64,000 nucleotides of DNA. It comes from Beroe forskalii. Its lineage: Eukaryota; Ctenophora; Nuda; Beroida; Beroidae. The notes under the pieces were generated by a model. That model saw only the letters and a list, made by a program, of their open reading frames with translations, made no database searches and had not been told where the DNA came from. This document shows, piece by piece, positions 20,957 to 33,721 of this stretch. Numbering within the stretch: position 1 is the stretch's first letter; each line of letters starts with the position of its first letter. The DNA is taken from assembly GCA_011033025.1 (NCBI GenBank), contig WFMF01000135.1, positions 62,001 through 126,000 on the forward strand, read 5' to 3'. The translations under genes and the position numbers were made by a program.

Positions 20957-22040
20957 GTAATGTTTTTAATTAACTTTAAATAATTAATTATCCATAACTT
21001 CAATTAATTAATAATGATTATGACTACAATTTCATAATTATAACTTTGCTCATAATCAAAATTCAAGCTTTATCATAATATAATCTTCACCTCTTTATCT
21101 ATTCCAATCTATAGTATCGATTCTAATCTATAGTACATCGTCTGATCATATACTTATGATTTATGGCTGTATTGCGCCTCTCATTTTACATTCCATTTCC
21201 CAATTGTTGAACTACGCATATTTCATTCTAACTGTTACACTTCGGCCTTTAATTTCAGTTTATGGGCGAACTTCTAACGTGATTTGCCGAAAATTGAATG
21301 TATCTCCTCAACTCCTCGCAAAGTTTTGAAGAAAACCCTTCAATCCTGGTAGTTAAGTAGTTATGTGTTAGGGCATAAAGCAAAACTTCTCATTGAGCCC
21401 ATTTCTGATTTAGCCCCATAAGTGATTTTTCAAAACTGGCTTCTGTCCCAAATTTCAAAAGCCCATAACCTCTTAGGCATAAATCAAAAATCTGTTCGAT
21501 TACAGAAGTTTTGTTTTTATCCTAAGAACATAACTATTGTATACCAACCGATATGAAAATTCATAACTTCGGCTATACTAGGAAAGTCATTTTTCATGGG
21601 GTGAAAATCTTCAGGTAGCGGACGTTTTGCTCTGTCTGAAACATCATAATGCAAAAACCAACCTCGGACCCCGTTTGAAGAAGGGGCATTTGAATAAGGG
21701 CGTTTAAATAAGAGGATCGTTTGAATAAGAGAATGAGGGACGTTTGAATAAGGAGATCGTTTGAATAAGGGGCGTTTGAATATAAGGGGATCGCTTGATT
21801 TATAAGGGGATCATTTGAATAAGTGGCATAAAATACGAAAATACTGCAGTTCATAAACACTAGGAAATACTAACTTAGTCCGGATCACTATCAATACCGG
21901 TTCCCCTGTCCCTAATGATGTTCTACAATCTTTTATTTCTTTCAGGACTTGATCGGTGTGCTGTATCACGGTATTGAATGTGCGCCTTATCGTCCCGTGA
22001 CCTGTTGTGTAAACCGTAAAACATATTTTATAATGTACGA
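20957..22040. other. AT-rich stretch without a recognised gene
   Basis: Short repeats of GTTTGAATAAG with AGGGGATCG variants at 21690-21830 (about 15-20 bp period). No coding signal seen. Confidence 0.5.
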
Positions 22041-22612
22041 TTTGAAGCTTAGAGCATGGCTGGGAATGCGCTAATGAAAATTATTGCACGAGGAGTAGCC
22101 GAGTGTAATAATTTGTATCGTCGCGCGAAGAGCAGGCCGAGTGCGACAATACCAAATTATTGCTCGAGGAGCAGCCGAGTGTAATAATTTCATTAGCGTC
22201 ATGACCATTTGCCATGCGTATAAGCCAATGTGAGGTCGTGAGAAGTGCTACATTACAAATTATTGCACGCCAATAAGTACCCTCAAAATTGGCAAATAAA
22301 CGCTTAGAGCATGGCTGGGAATGCGCTAATAAAACTCATTCACACGCCAATAAGTACCCTCAAAATTGGGTAATAGGTATTATAAGCCAATTTTGAGGGT
22401 ACTTATTGGCGCGTAAATAAGTTGTAATGTTGCACTCCTCACATTGGCTAATACACTTAGAGCATGAAAAATGGTCATGACGCTAATACAATTATTGCAC
22501 TCGGCTTCGCCTCGTGCAATAATTTGGTATTGTCGCCAATTTTGAGGATACTTATTGGCGTGCAATAATTTCTAATGTGGTTAAATCAAGCGTGCAAATA
22601 ATGGCCTTGAAG
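22040..22612. repeat. Cluster of fold-back repeats (TTATTGCACGAGG type)
   Basis: CTTAGAGCATGGCTGGGAAT occurs twice and in inverted variants. ATTATTGCACGAGG pairs with TCGTGCAATAAT, and GCCAATAAGTACCCTCAAAA appears in both orientations (22270, 22348, 22390, 22545). Looks like several nested copies of a non-autonomous fold-back element. Confidence 0.75.
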
Positions 22613-22825
22613 TTTTAGGTTCGTGTTACTAAATTCTGAAAATTATTTCCGAAAAGGTAGTACTATCAGCATCATGACCATTTAAGTTAACAGCTTAATA
22701 AGTTAGTCAGGCTCAATGTTCAATCAGGAGAAAAATTTACCCAATTTTCCATGCTCTAACATCCATCATGCAGCAACTCTGAACATGCACTGACATCAAA
22801 CAGTAAATTAGTACAGAATACAGAC

Positions 22826-22979
22826 CCATGATCTCCAGGGAAGATGCATTATCTAATGCAATCCCCAGTGCACGTGCTGCTTTTTTCAGTGACTGGACAA
22901 TGTCTTTGTCGGCAACTAAAAGTTTACCGTTGTGCCCTCTGTTTTCGCTGAGGAATACGAGAATCTTGCCTGGACTAGC
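22826..22979 (-). CDS. Possible exon of an unrecognised gene
   Basis: Minus-strand open segment bounded by CTCTTCCAG and a weak donor (GG then GTCTGT). Codes ASPGKILVFLSENRGHNGKL and then a helical SLKKAARALGIALDNASSLE. Composition looks protein-like and the acceptor is good, but I know no family. Entry phase 0 matches the exit phase of the exon at 27267-27481 upstream on the same strand, so they could belong together. Confidence 0.3.
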
Positions 22980-23226
22980 CTGGAAGAGAATTTTGATTTT
23001 GGTCAATTCTTTTGATCTTATCAAGATGCAATTATTGTGAATAAAAATTAGAGAATGTATTTTAATACTATCAGTTGTTCAATCTTCAGTATAACTACTA
23101 CTTCTTGAACGATCCAAGTGGCACAAAAAACCTCTATGTCGTTGAGGGGTGTAGCTGGAATATATTGAGTAGAGCAGCCACTTGCTAGTGAACCATTTAA
23201 ATCCTGTGAAGTTTAAGTTTTATGAT

Positions 23227-23823
23227 AATATGTATAATATGTATAATATGTATAATATGTATAATATGTATAATATGTATAATATGTATAATATGTATAA
23301 TATGTATAATATATGTATAATATGTATAATATGTATAATATGTATAATATGTATAATATGTATAATATGTATAATATGTATAATATGTATAATATGTATA
23401 ATATGTATAATATGTATAATATGTATAATATGTATAATATGTATAATATGTATAATATGTATAATATGTATAATATGTATAATATGTATAATATGTATAA
23501 TATGTATAATATGTATAATATGTATAATATGTATAATATGTATAATATGTATAATATGTATAATATGTATAATATGTATAATATGTATAATATGTATAAT
23601 ATGTATAATATGTATAATATGTATAATATGTATAATATGTATAATATGTATAATATGTATAATATGTATAATATGTATAATATGTATAATATGTATAATA
23701 TGTATAATATGTATAATATGTATAATATGTATAATATGTATAATATGTATAATATGTATAATATGTATAATATGTATAATATGTAATATGTATAATATGT
23801 ATAATATGTATAATATGTATACT
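23227..23823. repeat. 9-bp satellite TATAATATG, about 65 copies
   Basis: Almost perfect tandem repeat of TATAATATG. Open reading frames across it (MYNMYN..., IICIICIIC...) are artefacts of the period of 9. Confidence 0.98.
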
Positions 23824-23849
23824 ATGTATGTATACTATGTATAATATTT

Positions 23850-24230
23850 ATAATATTTATAATATGTATATAATGTATATAATGTATATAATGTATATAA
23901 TGTATATAATGTATATAATGTATATAATGTAATGTATATAATAATGTATATAATGTATATAATGTATATAATGTATATAATGTATATAATGTATATAATG
24001 TATATAATGTATATAATGTATATAATGTATATAATGTATATAATGTATATAATGTATATAATGTATATAATGTATATAATGTATATAATGTATATAATGT
24101 ATATAATGTATATAATGTATATAATGTATATAATGTATATAATGTATATAATGTATATAATGTATATAATGTATATAATGTATATAATGTATATAATGTA
24201 TATAATGTATATAATGTATATAATGTATAT
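23850..24230. repeat. 9-bp satellite TATATAATG, about 42 copies
   Basis: Follows the TATAATATG array after a short transition (23824-23850). Same length and composition but a different base order. Ends at the poly-A end of the LINE. Confidence 0.98.
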
Positions 24231-27009
24231 ATTTTTTTTTTTTTATTTCAAAATTTCAATTAAATAGAATTATCTTACAATATCATCTGGGATAATATCT
24301 GATAAAAATATTATAAAATAACCCCATAATTGAGGCTAAACCTGCAACACAATATGAAACCGTAATAAGAGCAGGGCCTGACAACCATCAATCAAAACAT
24401 ATATGATATGTTAATAATATCGGCTAATTTATAACTTAGGCTCATACTGTGTGGTAGGTAATGACTAGAAAGCAAAAATTCAAATTACAATTTGCCCAAT
24501 TAGAAACTGTAAGATATCTAGATAATAATAAGTTATTAAGTCAATAAATTAGAATTATAAAATTAGAATTATTTAATTTAATAAGCATTTGAGATAAGTC
24601 AATAAATTATAATTATAAAATTAGAATTATTTAATTTAATAAGCATTTGAGACAATCATTGCTCATTATTTTGGCTTTCATCACTTAATTCGATATAAGA
24701 TTAAGTTACATAGTCCACAAAAGTTATAATGTAAAAGTTAAAATGGAGACTTTGATTTTAATCAGAAATATAGCTTTATCTATGAGGAAACTCTAGCAAC
24801 AGCTGCAAGATCACACAAGAATGTACGATCATATCATTTAAATACATACTTGGGAACTAGAAACAAAGTGTGACCCAAGATGATACTGACGACTAGACAC
24901 TCCCTGGGGTCATTGAAATATTTATGCCTGCAGTTTTATCAGTTTTTAATCAGGCCAACCTAGGTCACTGGACAATAGAAAACTACGTAGTTTACATTTA
25001 AATACAGCAAAGGATTTATCTTGCCTTATTTCATGGTATGTTATTCCAGAGCATCGTGGTCCTATAAAAGAAACTATTTCTAAAGCTATCACAGTGCGGC
25101 TTTATGCTGCATTTGATGAGTTTGATCAGTACTGTCAATAATTGCAGAGGTTTTCTCGTTAATCTCACATCATGAGGCTTGGTTATCGAAAAATAAGGTG
25201 GTAAATCAATCGGGATCAATCTATTGATAATTTGAAATAACAATAACAAATCATTCAGAGCAAATTTGATTTTAAAAGGCAAGATATCTAATTCTTAAGT
25301 TTTTCAGCATATATGGCATCACTATAATGATCAAATGGTTGTCCATTTATCCATTTTATGGCCTTCTTTTGGATAGACTCAAATTTGTGTAACTGATTTT
25401 TGCTGATAGGGTGCCAAATAACCGAACAGTGTTCAAAGATTGATCGAATAACAGTGAGATAAAATGTCTTTTTGTCTCTTGTTAGATGTGAAATGGCATG
25501 TAATAAGCATGAGAAGTGCAAGCTTGGAACTTGCACGCTTAGTGAGTTTATCACATTGTTCAGTCCAGTGAAGTTTGGTTGTGACAGTGACTCCTAAATC
25601 TACCTGTGACTGAGGTAATCAATAAATACATTACCAAGTTTGTATATGAATATCGTACAAGGTAAATTATGTAATATGTTTCGTTGGTTAGAAACAGATA
25701 GTGCTTTACATTTGGAAGGATGGAATTTCATTCTATTAGCTATAGACCAATCATTAAGATTATTAATATCACTTTGAAGTGCAAAAGTGATCTTCTGAGA
25801 GATATATTTCCTCCAGATCTTAGTGTCATCTGCATAGAGGGTGATGTTTGTGCCATCTGAAATACAATTAAACATGTCATTTATGAAGATAACAAACAAC
25901 AAAGGGCCTAAAATAGAACCCCTGTGGTACACCTGATTTGACAGGTAGGACCCCTGACTTGAAACCTCCCACAATAACTTCCTGCTGCCGGTCCTGAAGA
26001 TAAGACTTTATGAAACGTAGCATCAAGCCATCTATTTTAAACTTCTCCTTGAGCTTCTTGAGAATCAGGTCATGGGATACACTATCAAAGGCCTTAGCAA
26101 AATCAAAGTAAATTATATCTATCTTTGCTTTATCATTGAGGCCAACGGCAAGGTCATGTAAATGGAACTAATTGCGTTGTACAGGACTTACCATTGATAA
26201 ACCCATGTTGCCTTTGAGTCAAGTAGGGGTTCACATGCAAGAAAAAGCTCTTTTCGGATACATTTTTCAAATACCTTCATAATAAGAGATGAGTGATATA
26301 GGCCTGTAATTTTCGACCATGCCCTTATCTCCTTTCTTATGAATAGGTACAATCGAGGCCACTTCCATTCTGCAGGTATGCAACCAGTTATGAATGCTAT
26401 ATTGAAAATTGAAGCAAGGGGCTTGGCCAGTGATGCAGCACAATTTTTCAGCACCATACCATGAATTCCATCAGGACCAGCAGCTTTAGAAGAATTTACC
26501 TCCTTAAGTAGTAACATGACATCAAGACTGTGGAATTCTAAGTCGATAAAATGGTTGTTGGAACACATGTCTATGTCAATATCATAATAACTTTCCTCAC
26601 AGAACTGTTCAAAGAAAAATTCGTTAAATAGATTAGCTTGATCAATGGGTTTGGTTCTGAAACGATTCTTGTAATTCATAGTTTCAGGAATACGTGTCGA
26701 TTTAGATTTAGATTTAACATATTTCCAAAATTTTTTAGAAATAAGAGAGGGATCAGTGTCATCTACTACATTAAGACGCATTTTTTCGTCCATAGCTTTT
26801 TTGAATTTAGTTCTAGACTTACGAAACATTTCATGGTCTTCTTCTGTACCTGACTCAGAGTTAGCTCTAGCTCTCCATTTTTCTTTATCTTTTAGAATTT
26901 TATCACATTCAGTGTCAAACCAAGGAGGCTGGAACTGAAACTTAATTGATTTTTCGGTATATATTTTCACAAGTATCAGTTAAGATTGTTTTGAACTTTG
27001 GCCAAGAAA
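24231..27009 (-). mobile_element. LINE (non-LTR retrotransposon), copy 1, 5'-truncated and frame-shifted
   Basis: Minus strand. The 3' end is a run of about 13 A at 24231-24244 (T on the plus strand). Reverse-transcriptase pieces in order: linker with KSKFWKYVKSKSKS-type sequence, [41 protein letters not shown] with the catalytic ADD, and a C-terminal part with SVIWHPISKNQLHKFESIQK. The frame breaks near 26170, 25950 and 25600, so it is dead. The 5' end is lost in the linker before the RT domain. RT motifs fit the Jockey/CR1 group. A 60-bp AT-rich direct repeat lies in its 3' UTR (24540-24650). Flanked on both sides by TATATAATG repeats. Confidence 0.93.
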
Positions 27010-27232
27010 TATGTATATAATGTATATAATGTATATAATGTATATAATGTATATAATGTATATAATGTATATAATGTATATAATGAAAATGTATATAATG
27101 TATATAATGTATATAATGTATATAATGTATATAATGTATATAATGTATATAATGTATATAATGTATATAATGTATATAATGTATATAATGTATATAATGT
27201 ATATAATGTATATAATGTATATAATGTATTAA
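27010..27232. repeat. 9-bp satellite TATATAATG, second block
   Basis: About 24 copies, one interrupted by GAAAATG at 27085. Same unit as at 23850-24230, on the other side of the LINE, so the LINE appears to have inserted inside one array. Confidence 0.97.
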
Positions 27233-27266
27233 CGTATGAACGTATAAATGTGCTAGAATTACTCAC

Positions 27267-27481
27267 TGGGGTGTTTGGAACCGATTTTTCATTTGCATCA
27301 AGAATCTCCGAATTGTCATTTGCATCAAGAATCTCCGATTTGTTATTTGCATCAAGAATCTCCGATTTGTCACAATTCGCATCCAGGTCTGTAATAATGG
27401 GCTGGATCCCTTCATCATCACTATCATCTGACAACGGGTCAAATCTGCTGTCATGATCATGATCTGACTCTGACATGGGAG
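27267..27481 (-). CDS. Possible exon with acidic N-terminus and 27-bp coding repeat
   Basis: Minus-strand exon bounded by TTATTGTCAG and CCA then GTGAGT. Codes MSESDHDHDSRFDPLSDDSD, an acidic stretch, then three copies of KSEILDANx (27 bp each). It lies downstream of the stop of the larger minus-strand gene, so it belongs to another transcript or an alternative end. Acidic Ser/Asp-rich N-termini occur in some transposases, but there is no core domain to support that. Confidence 0.4.
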
Positions 27482-27841
27482 CTGACAATAAATAAACAAA
27501 TTAGTTTGGTATCTTTATACTTTCATAGATGGCTTGGAAATTCATTTCATGACAAATTGACCTCATGAAACATAATTTTGCATGATTTAAAGCAGCTTGG
27601 GTTATAAAATTAAGATTGGATAGAAATAAAGTTCAGTAAGGTAACCCCCTGAAACTCAGCACTCAGCAGAGATTATTATAGTTTTATAGTGCCACATTCA
27701 AAATAAAGTAATACAAAAATTACGTAGGTATCAAATGCAGTTTCATAATGTGGCTCTATCCGTTTTTTTTTATAGTTATGGCAGAGTCTCATACGTATAA
27801 ATTTCCCTTGATATGAATTGATGAGAAACCAGTATAAGTCT

Positions 27842-30800
27842 TTAGCTTGTTGATTCCTCCACTTGGTTGGATTCAATTAACTGCTCTTGTTCGATTTGCT
27901 TTTTCAAAGATAAGAGGAAGTCTTCTGGTATATCTATTTCCAGTGTGTTAAGATTTGGACTTGAAGCAAAGCAAAAAATCTCTCCAAATGAGTCCTTTAT
28001 CAGCTTTTCTTCGTGAATGGCTGTATTCTTTTGGGTTATCTTAAAACGCATTTCATCTGGCTTTGTTGCTTTCAGTAGTATAACAACCACCATTCGATCC
28101 AGAAAAAAATCTTCGAACAAGACCTCATCTCTTACCAACAGGAGATTGTAGCCACCGAGTCCATCTTTGGTAGCAAGGATGTCATTTGCTTTGAACTGGA
28201 GCACAGGTCCATTACCACTGTCTTCTTCAATGGGAACAGTTGGCGCATAACCGAAATTCTGTTTCCAGTGCATCCTATTAGGCTTCCTTGGTTGAGCTGA
28301 CAACAACTGCAGAGCTTCTACCATCACCTTCTCATGTCTCTGTAGCCCTTCTTTGAATCCCAGTGAGACCAAAGTATATTTTCTATTCTCTGGGATTTGA
28401 GCCAGAATGTCTTTAACTATATTCATCACTTTGGAGGCACATACATTGGCGCTTACAGGTTCCTGGTACCGTTTGCGCTTCAGGACAGGCTGTGAAAACT
28501 TGGTTTTGGATATCTTCATTACCAAGTCCTCATTATTTTTAATCTTTTGGCTACAGTACTCCTTTAACGTCTTATTAAAGGTATGGCCTTTGATCATAGA
28601 TGCACCAAACCCGTGCTCTATTATGGCCTCGTTAGCAATGGCATAGACACTGGCATTCTCTATATTCCTACACCGTAGTTCTTCAATGAATGCCTTTGTC
28701 AACACTGCTGAATCAGTTGTTTTTCGAAGACACTCGATATCCTTATGGTAAACAGCTCCGTGCTTACCCTGTACACCCTTCAGCTCAACCAAAGCCCTCT
28801 TATATTCCACAGTATTTTCGAAGTAAGTGGTGGAGTGCTGCAGTTTATCAACACTTATCTGGAGTGGGGCATTTGGGGCCTGAAAATAAAAGTGATTTTT
28901 GGAAGGTTTATTTTAATTGTTTATTTTTTCGTTGTATCCCTAAATAGGTAAATATGACATTCTCATCAAATGTTTCGAGTGCTTGATATCAACTTCATTT
29001 TTTTCGTACCAACAATTACTTGCAAACTTACAAATTTCATGTCCGTATTACCGTTTATCTAAGTATTTGATTGCATAATTGATTAAACCCCTAACCAAAA
29101 TCAACACAAAATACCTGCCGAGTTGCAAGCTTGGCTTTTCGTGAAATATAACCTGCAGCTGAATACATATTATTCGTGGAAGAAAGAAAGTCTTTTGTAA
29201 ATGCCAAGGAGCCCATTTTCATCAAGTTCATGCTGTTTGTAACAAAATATACCACATTCAAATGAGTCGTGATGGCAGTTATTCTTACACCATTTCGAAG
29301 TTGTAAATGGCCTTCACTAACTAGCTCCACACAACGGATGTCACCTGAACACATAAGTTAATTAATTCAGGTGACAGGGAAAACAAAAACTTATATATCC
29401 TCTGGTTTCTGCATCTGGACAGGTTTGGGGTTAGTTCAGGGTTTAGGATTATAGTTAGTTTGGGCCAAAGTCAAGAAACTTGTTTGATTTCCAGAAGTTT
29501 TATCCACCAATTTCAGAATTTCACGTCTCTTGTTACAACTAAGAAATCACATCGAAGATTATTGTTGATATTCATTTTCCATCATATTGAATAATTCACA
29601 CATCTTTATATTGATGTACCTGTTTCTGATGATATGTCATATTCCTTATATGAAATGACACAATCTTGCTGTTCCAGAGAAACCAACCTCTGCTTGGCCT
29701 TACTGAAGCCATATATCTCTACATCAGGATCCATTTCACGAAAAATAGGATTCTCTCCCATTGTTAACTCCCAAAACCCCGCCTTCGAAATTGCCAAAAC
29801 ACTTTCATCATCAGTGAAATGCAGTGACTGTATCAACAGCTGTCTTTGGACAGTGGTTTCCAGAGTAATTAATTGCTTTACATGTAAAGACATGTTTGCA
29901 TGGTGTAAATCAAGGATTACAATAGTGTTCGCTGTACAGAGTACCACTACTTTAGATAAGGTACTACTCTTCAGATAATTATCTATGAGCAAGAGTGTGT
30001 CACTGAATCGAAAGTCTGATCTTTTAATTTGATAGCCTTTCTTCTTTGTTCTTTTATTTTCACTTGAGGTGGCTCCTTCCTTGGTACTTGAAAGTGTATT
30101 TTCTGATTGAGTGTATTGTATTGTGTGCAAGTACTGTGATGATGAATCTGTAACAAATGCAATATCATCTATTTTGTTAGAAGGCACCTGGATATAAGAG
30201 AAATCTCTAAGTGTGCCAAATTCAGGACTCTTTATGCAAGTGATTTGGGGAATCGTCATGTTATTCAACACCCAGAGGCATTTTCCAACGGTATCAACCA
30301 AAAAAATCACTTCTTCCTTGATACAACATGGTGAAACACTAACGATCGATTTGACGTTTCTATGAGTAAGAGAGACTTCGTTGTAAACAAAATTCCTGTC
30401 TGGAAGTAATTGATAAACATAGCTATTCACATGTTTTAGGGAGTCTTGTACTTGCTGAGATGACAGGGAGAACGAGTCCTCGTCATTTTGACGATCCTTG
30501 CCGAGGATTTGTTTTGAGGAAATTGCAAGCTTCAAATCAGTGCCAATGGAACAAGGTGAATTCCAAAGAGACAGTAAAACCTTTATGTTATGATGATGAC
30601 CGCCGAAAACTAAGTTCCAATTCCTTGAATGGCGAGGAATTGCCTTGGTAACGTGTAAAAGTCCAAAGGTGTATAAATGCTTCAATCTGTCATATAATTC
30701 ATCTACAGTTTGAGCCACATAAGGATCGTTTATACTCAATTTAACTTGTGTCGAATGCATATCAGACGTCACATTGTATGCCAGCAATGATGTACAAAGT

Positions 30801-33504
30801 TCACCTTTTGAAGTGCAAGTTGTACAGCCATCTCGAATATCATTGTACTCGCATGTCAGTTCTAGTTTAATGCAAATCTTACATTTTGTCATTTCGGTGA
30901 TTACATCAACATGCTCGTTTTGTAGAATTTCAACTGTTTCATTAGATGAAGAGAAAAACGTAGCTATGTTCTGCTGGGACTTATTACCTGAAACAAAACG
31001 TTTTTTATATTCTCGTGGTGATGAAAGGAAATTCGAACACAACAATGTATAAGGTCAATAAATGTACCATAATAGTGAATAAGTTATTGGCCTTTATTTG
31101 TTTATTTATTTGATTATCTAGCTTCCACGTTCAGTCTGGAGGGCCGGGCCCCTAATAAAACTTTAACACTTAACAGGGCCAAATACATGGCTGTCAAATT
31201 ATTCCATTCAATTTTGGGGAATCGACACGTTCACGACTTATTCACAAATGTAAATTTTACATCGATTGTCGAATGCAGCATCCAATTGAGCAATTGGCTT
31301 GACTAGACAATGAGATCAGTGCAGGATAAACGGGTAGGACATTCGATTCATTTCGAATAGATTGGGTTTGGTTTTAGGAAGCTAGTAAGATCAACCATCC
31401 TGCATAATATGGTAATCGGTATCTGTATAGAAAAGATTTTTGTGGGCATGACCTGCTAAATAAGTAAAATAATTGCCAATAAATTATTCAATAATAATTT
31501 CTTGTTTTAGCTTTGAAGCAGCTGACTAGCATAATCACATCAACTACAGGAAATAAGAAATATGTGGCACACTTTTGGCATGCAATGATGTGTTTGCCTC
31601 AATCAAAAATCCCACACTTAATGACTTATGAGTTTATGCTAATAGTATGCAATGCCACGCGACTGAGCATTCATACCAATGATTGAACCCAATTTTTACT
31701 ATTGAGATTAATTCTTATTAATAATACATACTCAGATCAAGGGCTCTGTACTCTCGGACATTCTTGAGGAATTTGTTTCCTGTCCTTGTTGAAAGAGCAA
31801 GATTTTGAATTCCAATTGCTTCCACATCTTCTACAGTGAGTTTCTTATCTAAACCACAGAGAACAAGTTCGTTTCCTCGTTTGGCCAAAAAAACTCCTTG
31901 ATTTAGGTCTTGACTATCGTAAATTAGATTGACGAGATATCTGAAGATGATCCATAATTAAAACTTAATGTCTAGATATCAAGAAAGCATTACAGCATTA
32001 CGTTTCAGTAAATTCTTTTAAAAAAGTTGTACAGATGAATACATTTTATACATTCAGCTAAATTAGTTAATTGTATGTACTCTCTAAAATTTTGTATACA
32101 GTATTTGAGATTTTACATGCAAAGGTACTTTCAGTTTAGCAGCTGGCTTCTACAAAATTTTCTCTGAAAAAAGTAAAGCTGTAGTTTATAAGATACCTTT
32201 ATTTGTAACGAACATAACTTAATTACTGTTGCCTTCATTGTGTGCCGTGCATAAGTATTTTTATCTACTAACCACAGTACAGAATTGCTGTACTCTGATC
32301 AGCCATTTCGGTTAGGTTAGTGAAAAAGTCAGAGACAGTGCGAAAAGTCAGAGAGAGAAACATTCGATAAATATAAGAAACATTCGCTAGTAATGAACGA
32401 GTGAAGAATGAATGGTTCTACTAATAATTTAAGTACTTAAAAAGGTAAGGCCTGAAAAAATAGAGGATAAAGGGATTTTTGAGACACATAGGTAGGATCA
32501 TAGGTCTGTGATGAATATATTAGCTTATTATGTTTAATACGCCCAATAAGGTATTAATTAAGCATAACATAGCAATTTTTACCAAGGGTATTGGGCAATG
32601 AAGCAGATGACTTACCTCCTCACTTTCTCATTCTGATAATAAATAACACCGTCCAATTGTTCATAAATTGTGATCAATGCTAATACACATTCAGGGTGTG
32701 TGCCACCATCAAGTTTGATATGGTTGCGCCATCTTTTAACCGTCGATATTGAAGGAGATACGTTGTTGATGGTACTCATAAGATTTTTCAGCAACTCCAA
32801 TCGATCTTCCGGCAATGGTTTCTTCGGTGCATGGGTCCCTCTTACTAGCCGATAATTACCATCACTAAGGGTGTTTCCGAGCTTGGTTGCAAATTCTTTG
32901 ATTGTGGGCCATTTGTCCCAATCATGAACTGCCATAGGATACATGAGCAGTGATTCAACTAAAGCATCCAGCTGTTGAAATATAATGTGATCTGCACTAA
33001 GTATTTCCAACTTGATCAATATATTAATCCAGTGAGTGATGTATGACTCTTCTGCCTTTCGTTTAAACTGCCAATTGTTTAATAACAGATTCGGAACATA
33101 CTTAGTGAGACGTGAAGGAAATTCTTCAAGGGATTCAACATTTTGCTCTCTTAAACATTTTAGACGTGACACCACCTCTTTGGTCCATTCATCTGTTTCA
33201 TCGTGAATGTGATGCGAAGTAAGATGCTTTTCAAAACCAAAGATGTCATTCATCTTTATGCCTACCACTTTGCCTTCACAACCTCGACCGAAACAAATGC
33301 ATCGTACTGGATTCAAAATCAATATTTGTTGACACATTTTTGCCCTGTATTTCAGATTGAATAACAGTCTATCATAGTTAAATATTGTGATCGATTCTAA
33401 GTTTTCCTCACATTCCTTTGACCAGCCTAATTCTGTTGCTACTTGTGATGTCACTGAACTCCGCTCTTGTCTTCGATTTGTATTTCTCTTTAAAACAAAA
33501 CCAA
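27842..33504 (-). CDS. Unrecognised five-exon gene, Cys-rich and propeller-like, 5' end missing
   Basis: Minus strand. Exons 33504-32616, 31940-31732, 30987-29620, 29344-29115 and 28879-27842; every junction is GT-AG and every phase fits (2, 1, 1, 0), giving about 1,240 codons. Entry at 33504 is mid-codon, so at least one upstream exon exists. Exon 1 has CxxxxC/His positions (CICFGRGCEG, HLTSHH) and a helical region. Exon 3 has a zinc-like cluster CKICIKLELTC...CTTCTSKGELC and then repeated beta-strand segments of the kind IVSVSPC..EEVIFLVD, typical of a beta-propeller. Exon 5 is helical with a basic stretch (KRKRYQE) and an acidic end, stop TAA at 27842. Introns lack repeats, unlike the + strand genes. 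I do not know its function; it faintly resembles uncharacterised cnidarian proteins with Cys motifs and propellers. Confidence 0.8.
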
Positions 33505-33721
33505 CTGCGGGAAGGTTAATAAAATAAATAAAAAAAATAGTGCGGGGGAGAACGGAAGTCAACCGACCAACGGTCACTTGTGTAAAATATTCTCGGTTTC
33601 GGCCAATCGGTTTCGTCGAGTAGGATTAGAATTTAAGGCTGTGAGGGAGAACGTTCAAGAAACAATTTCTATAACTGACTTTTTCTTGGTGATTTATTAG
33701 GGGGAGAGAGAAGTCGTCAGA

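Noticed and set aside
23182..24267. Frames reading MYNMYN, IICIIC and MYIMYI
   Set aside because: Translations of 9-bp AT satellites.
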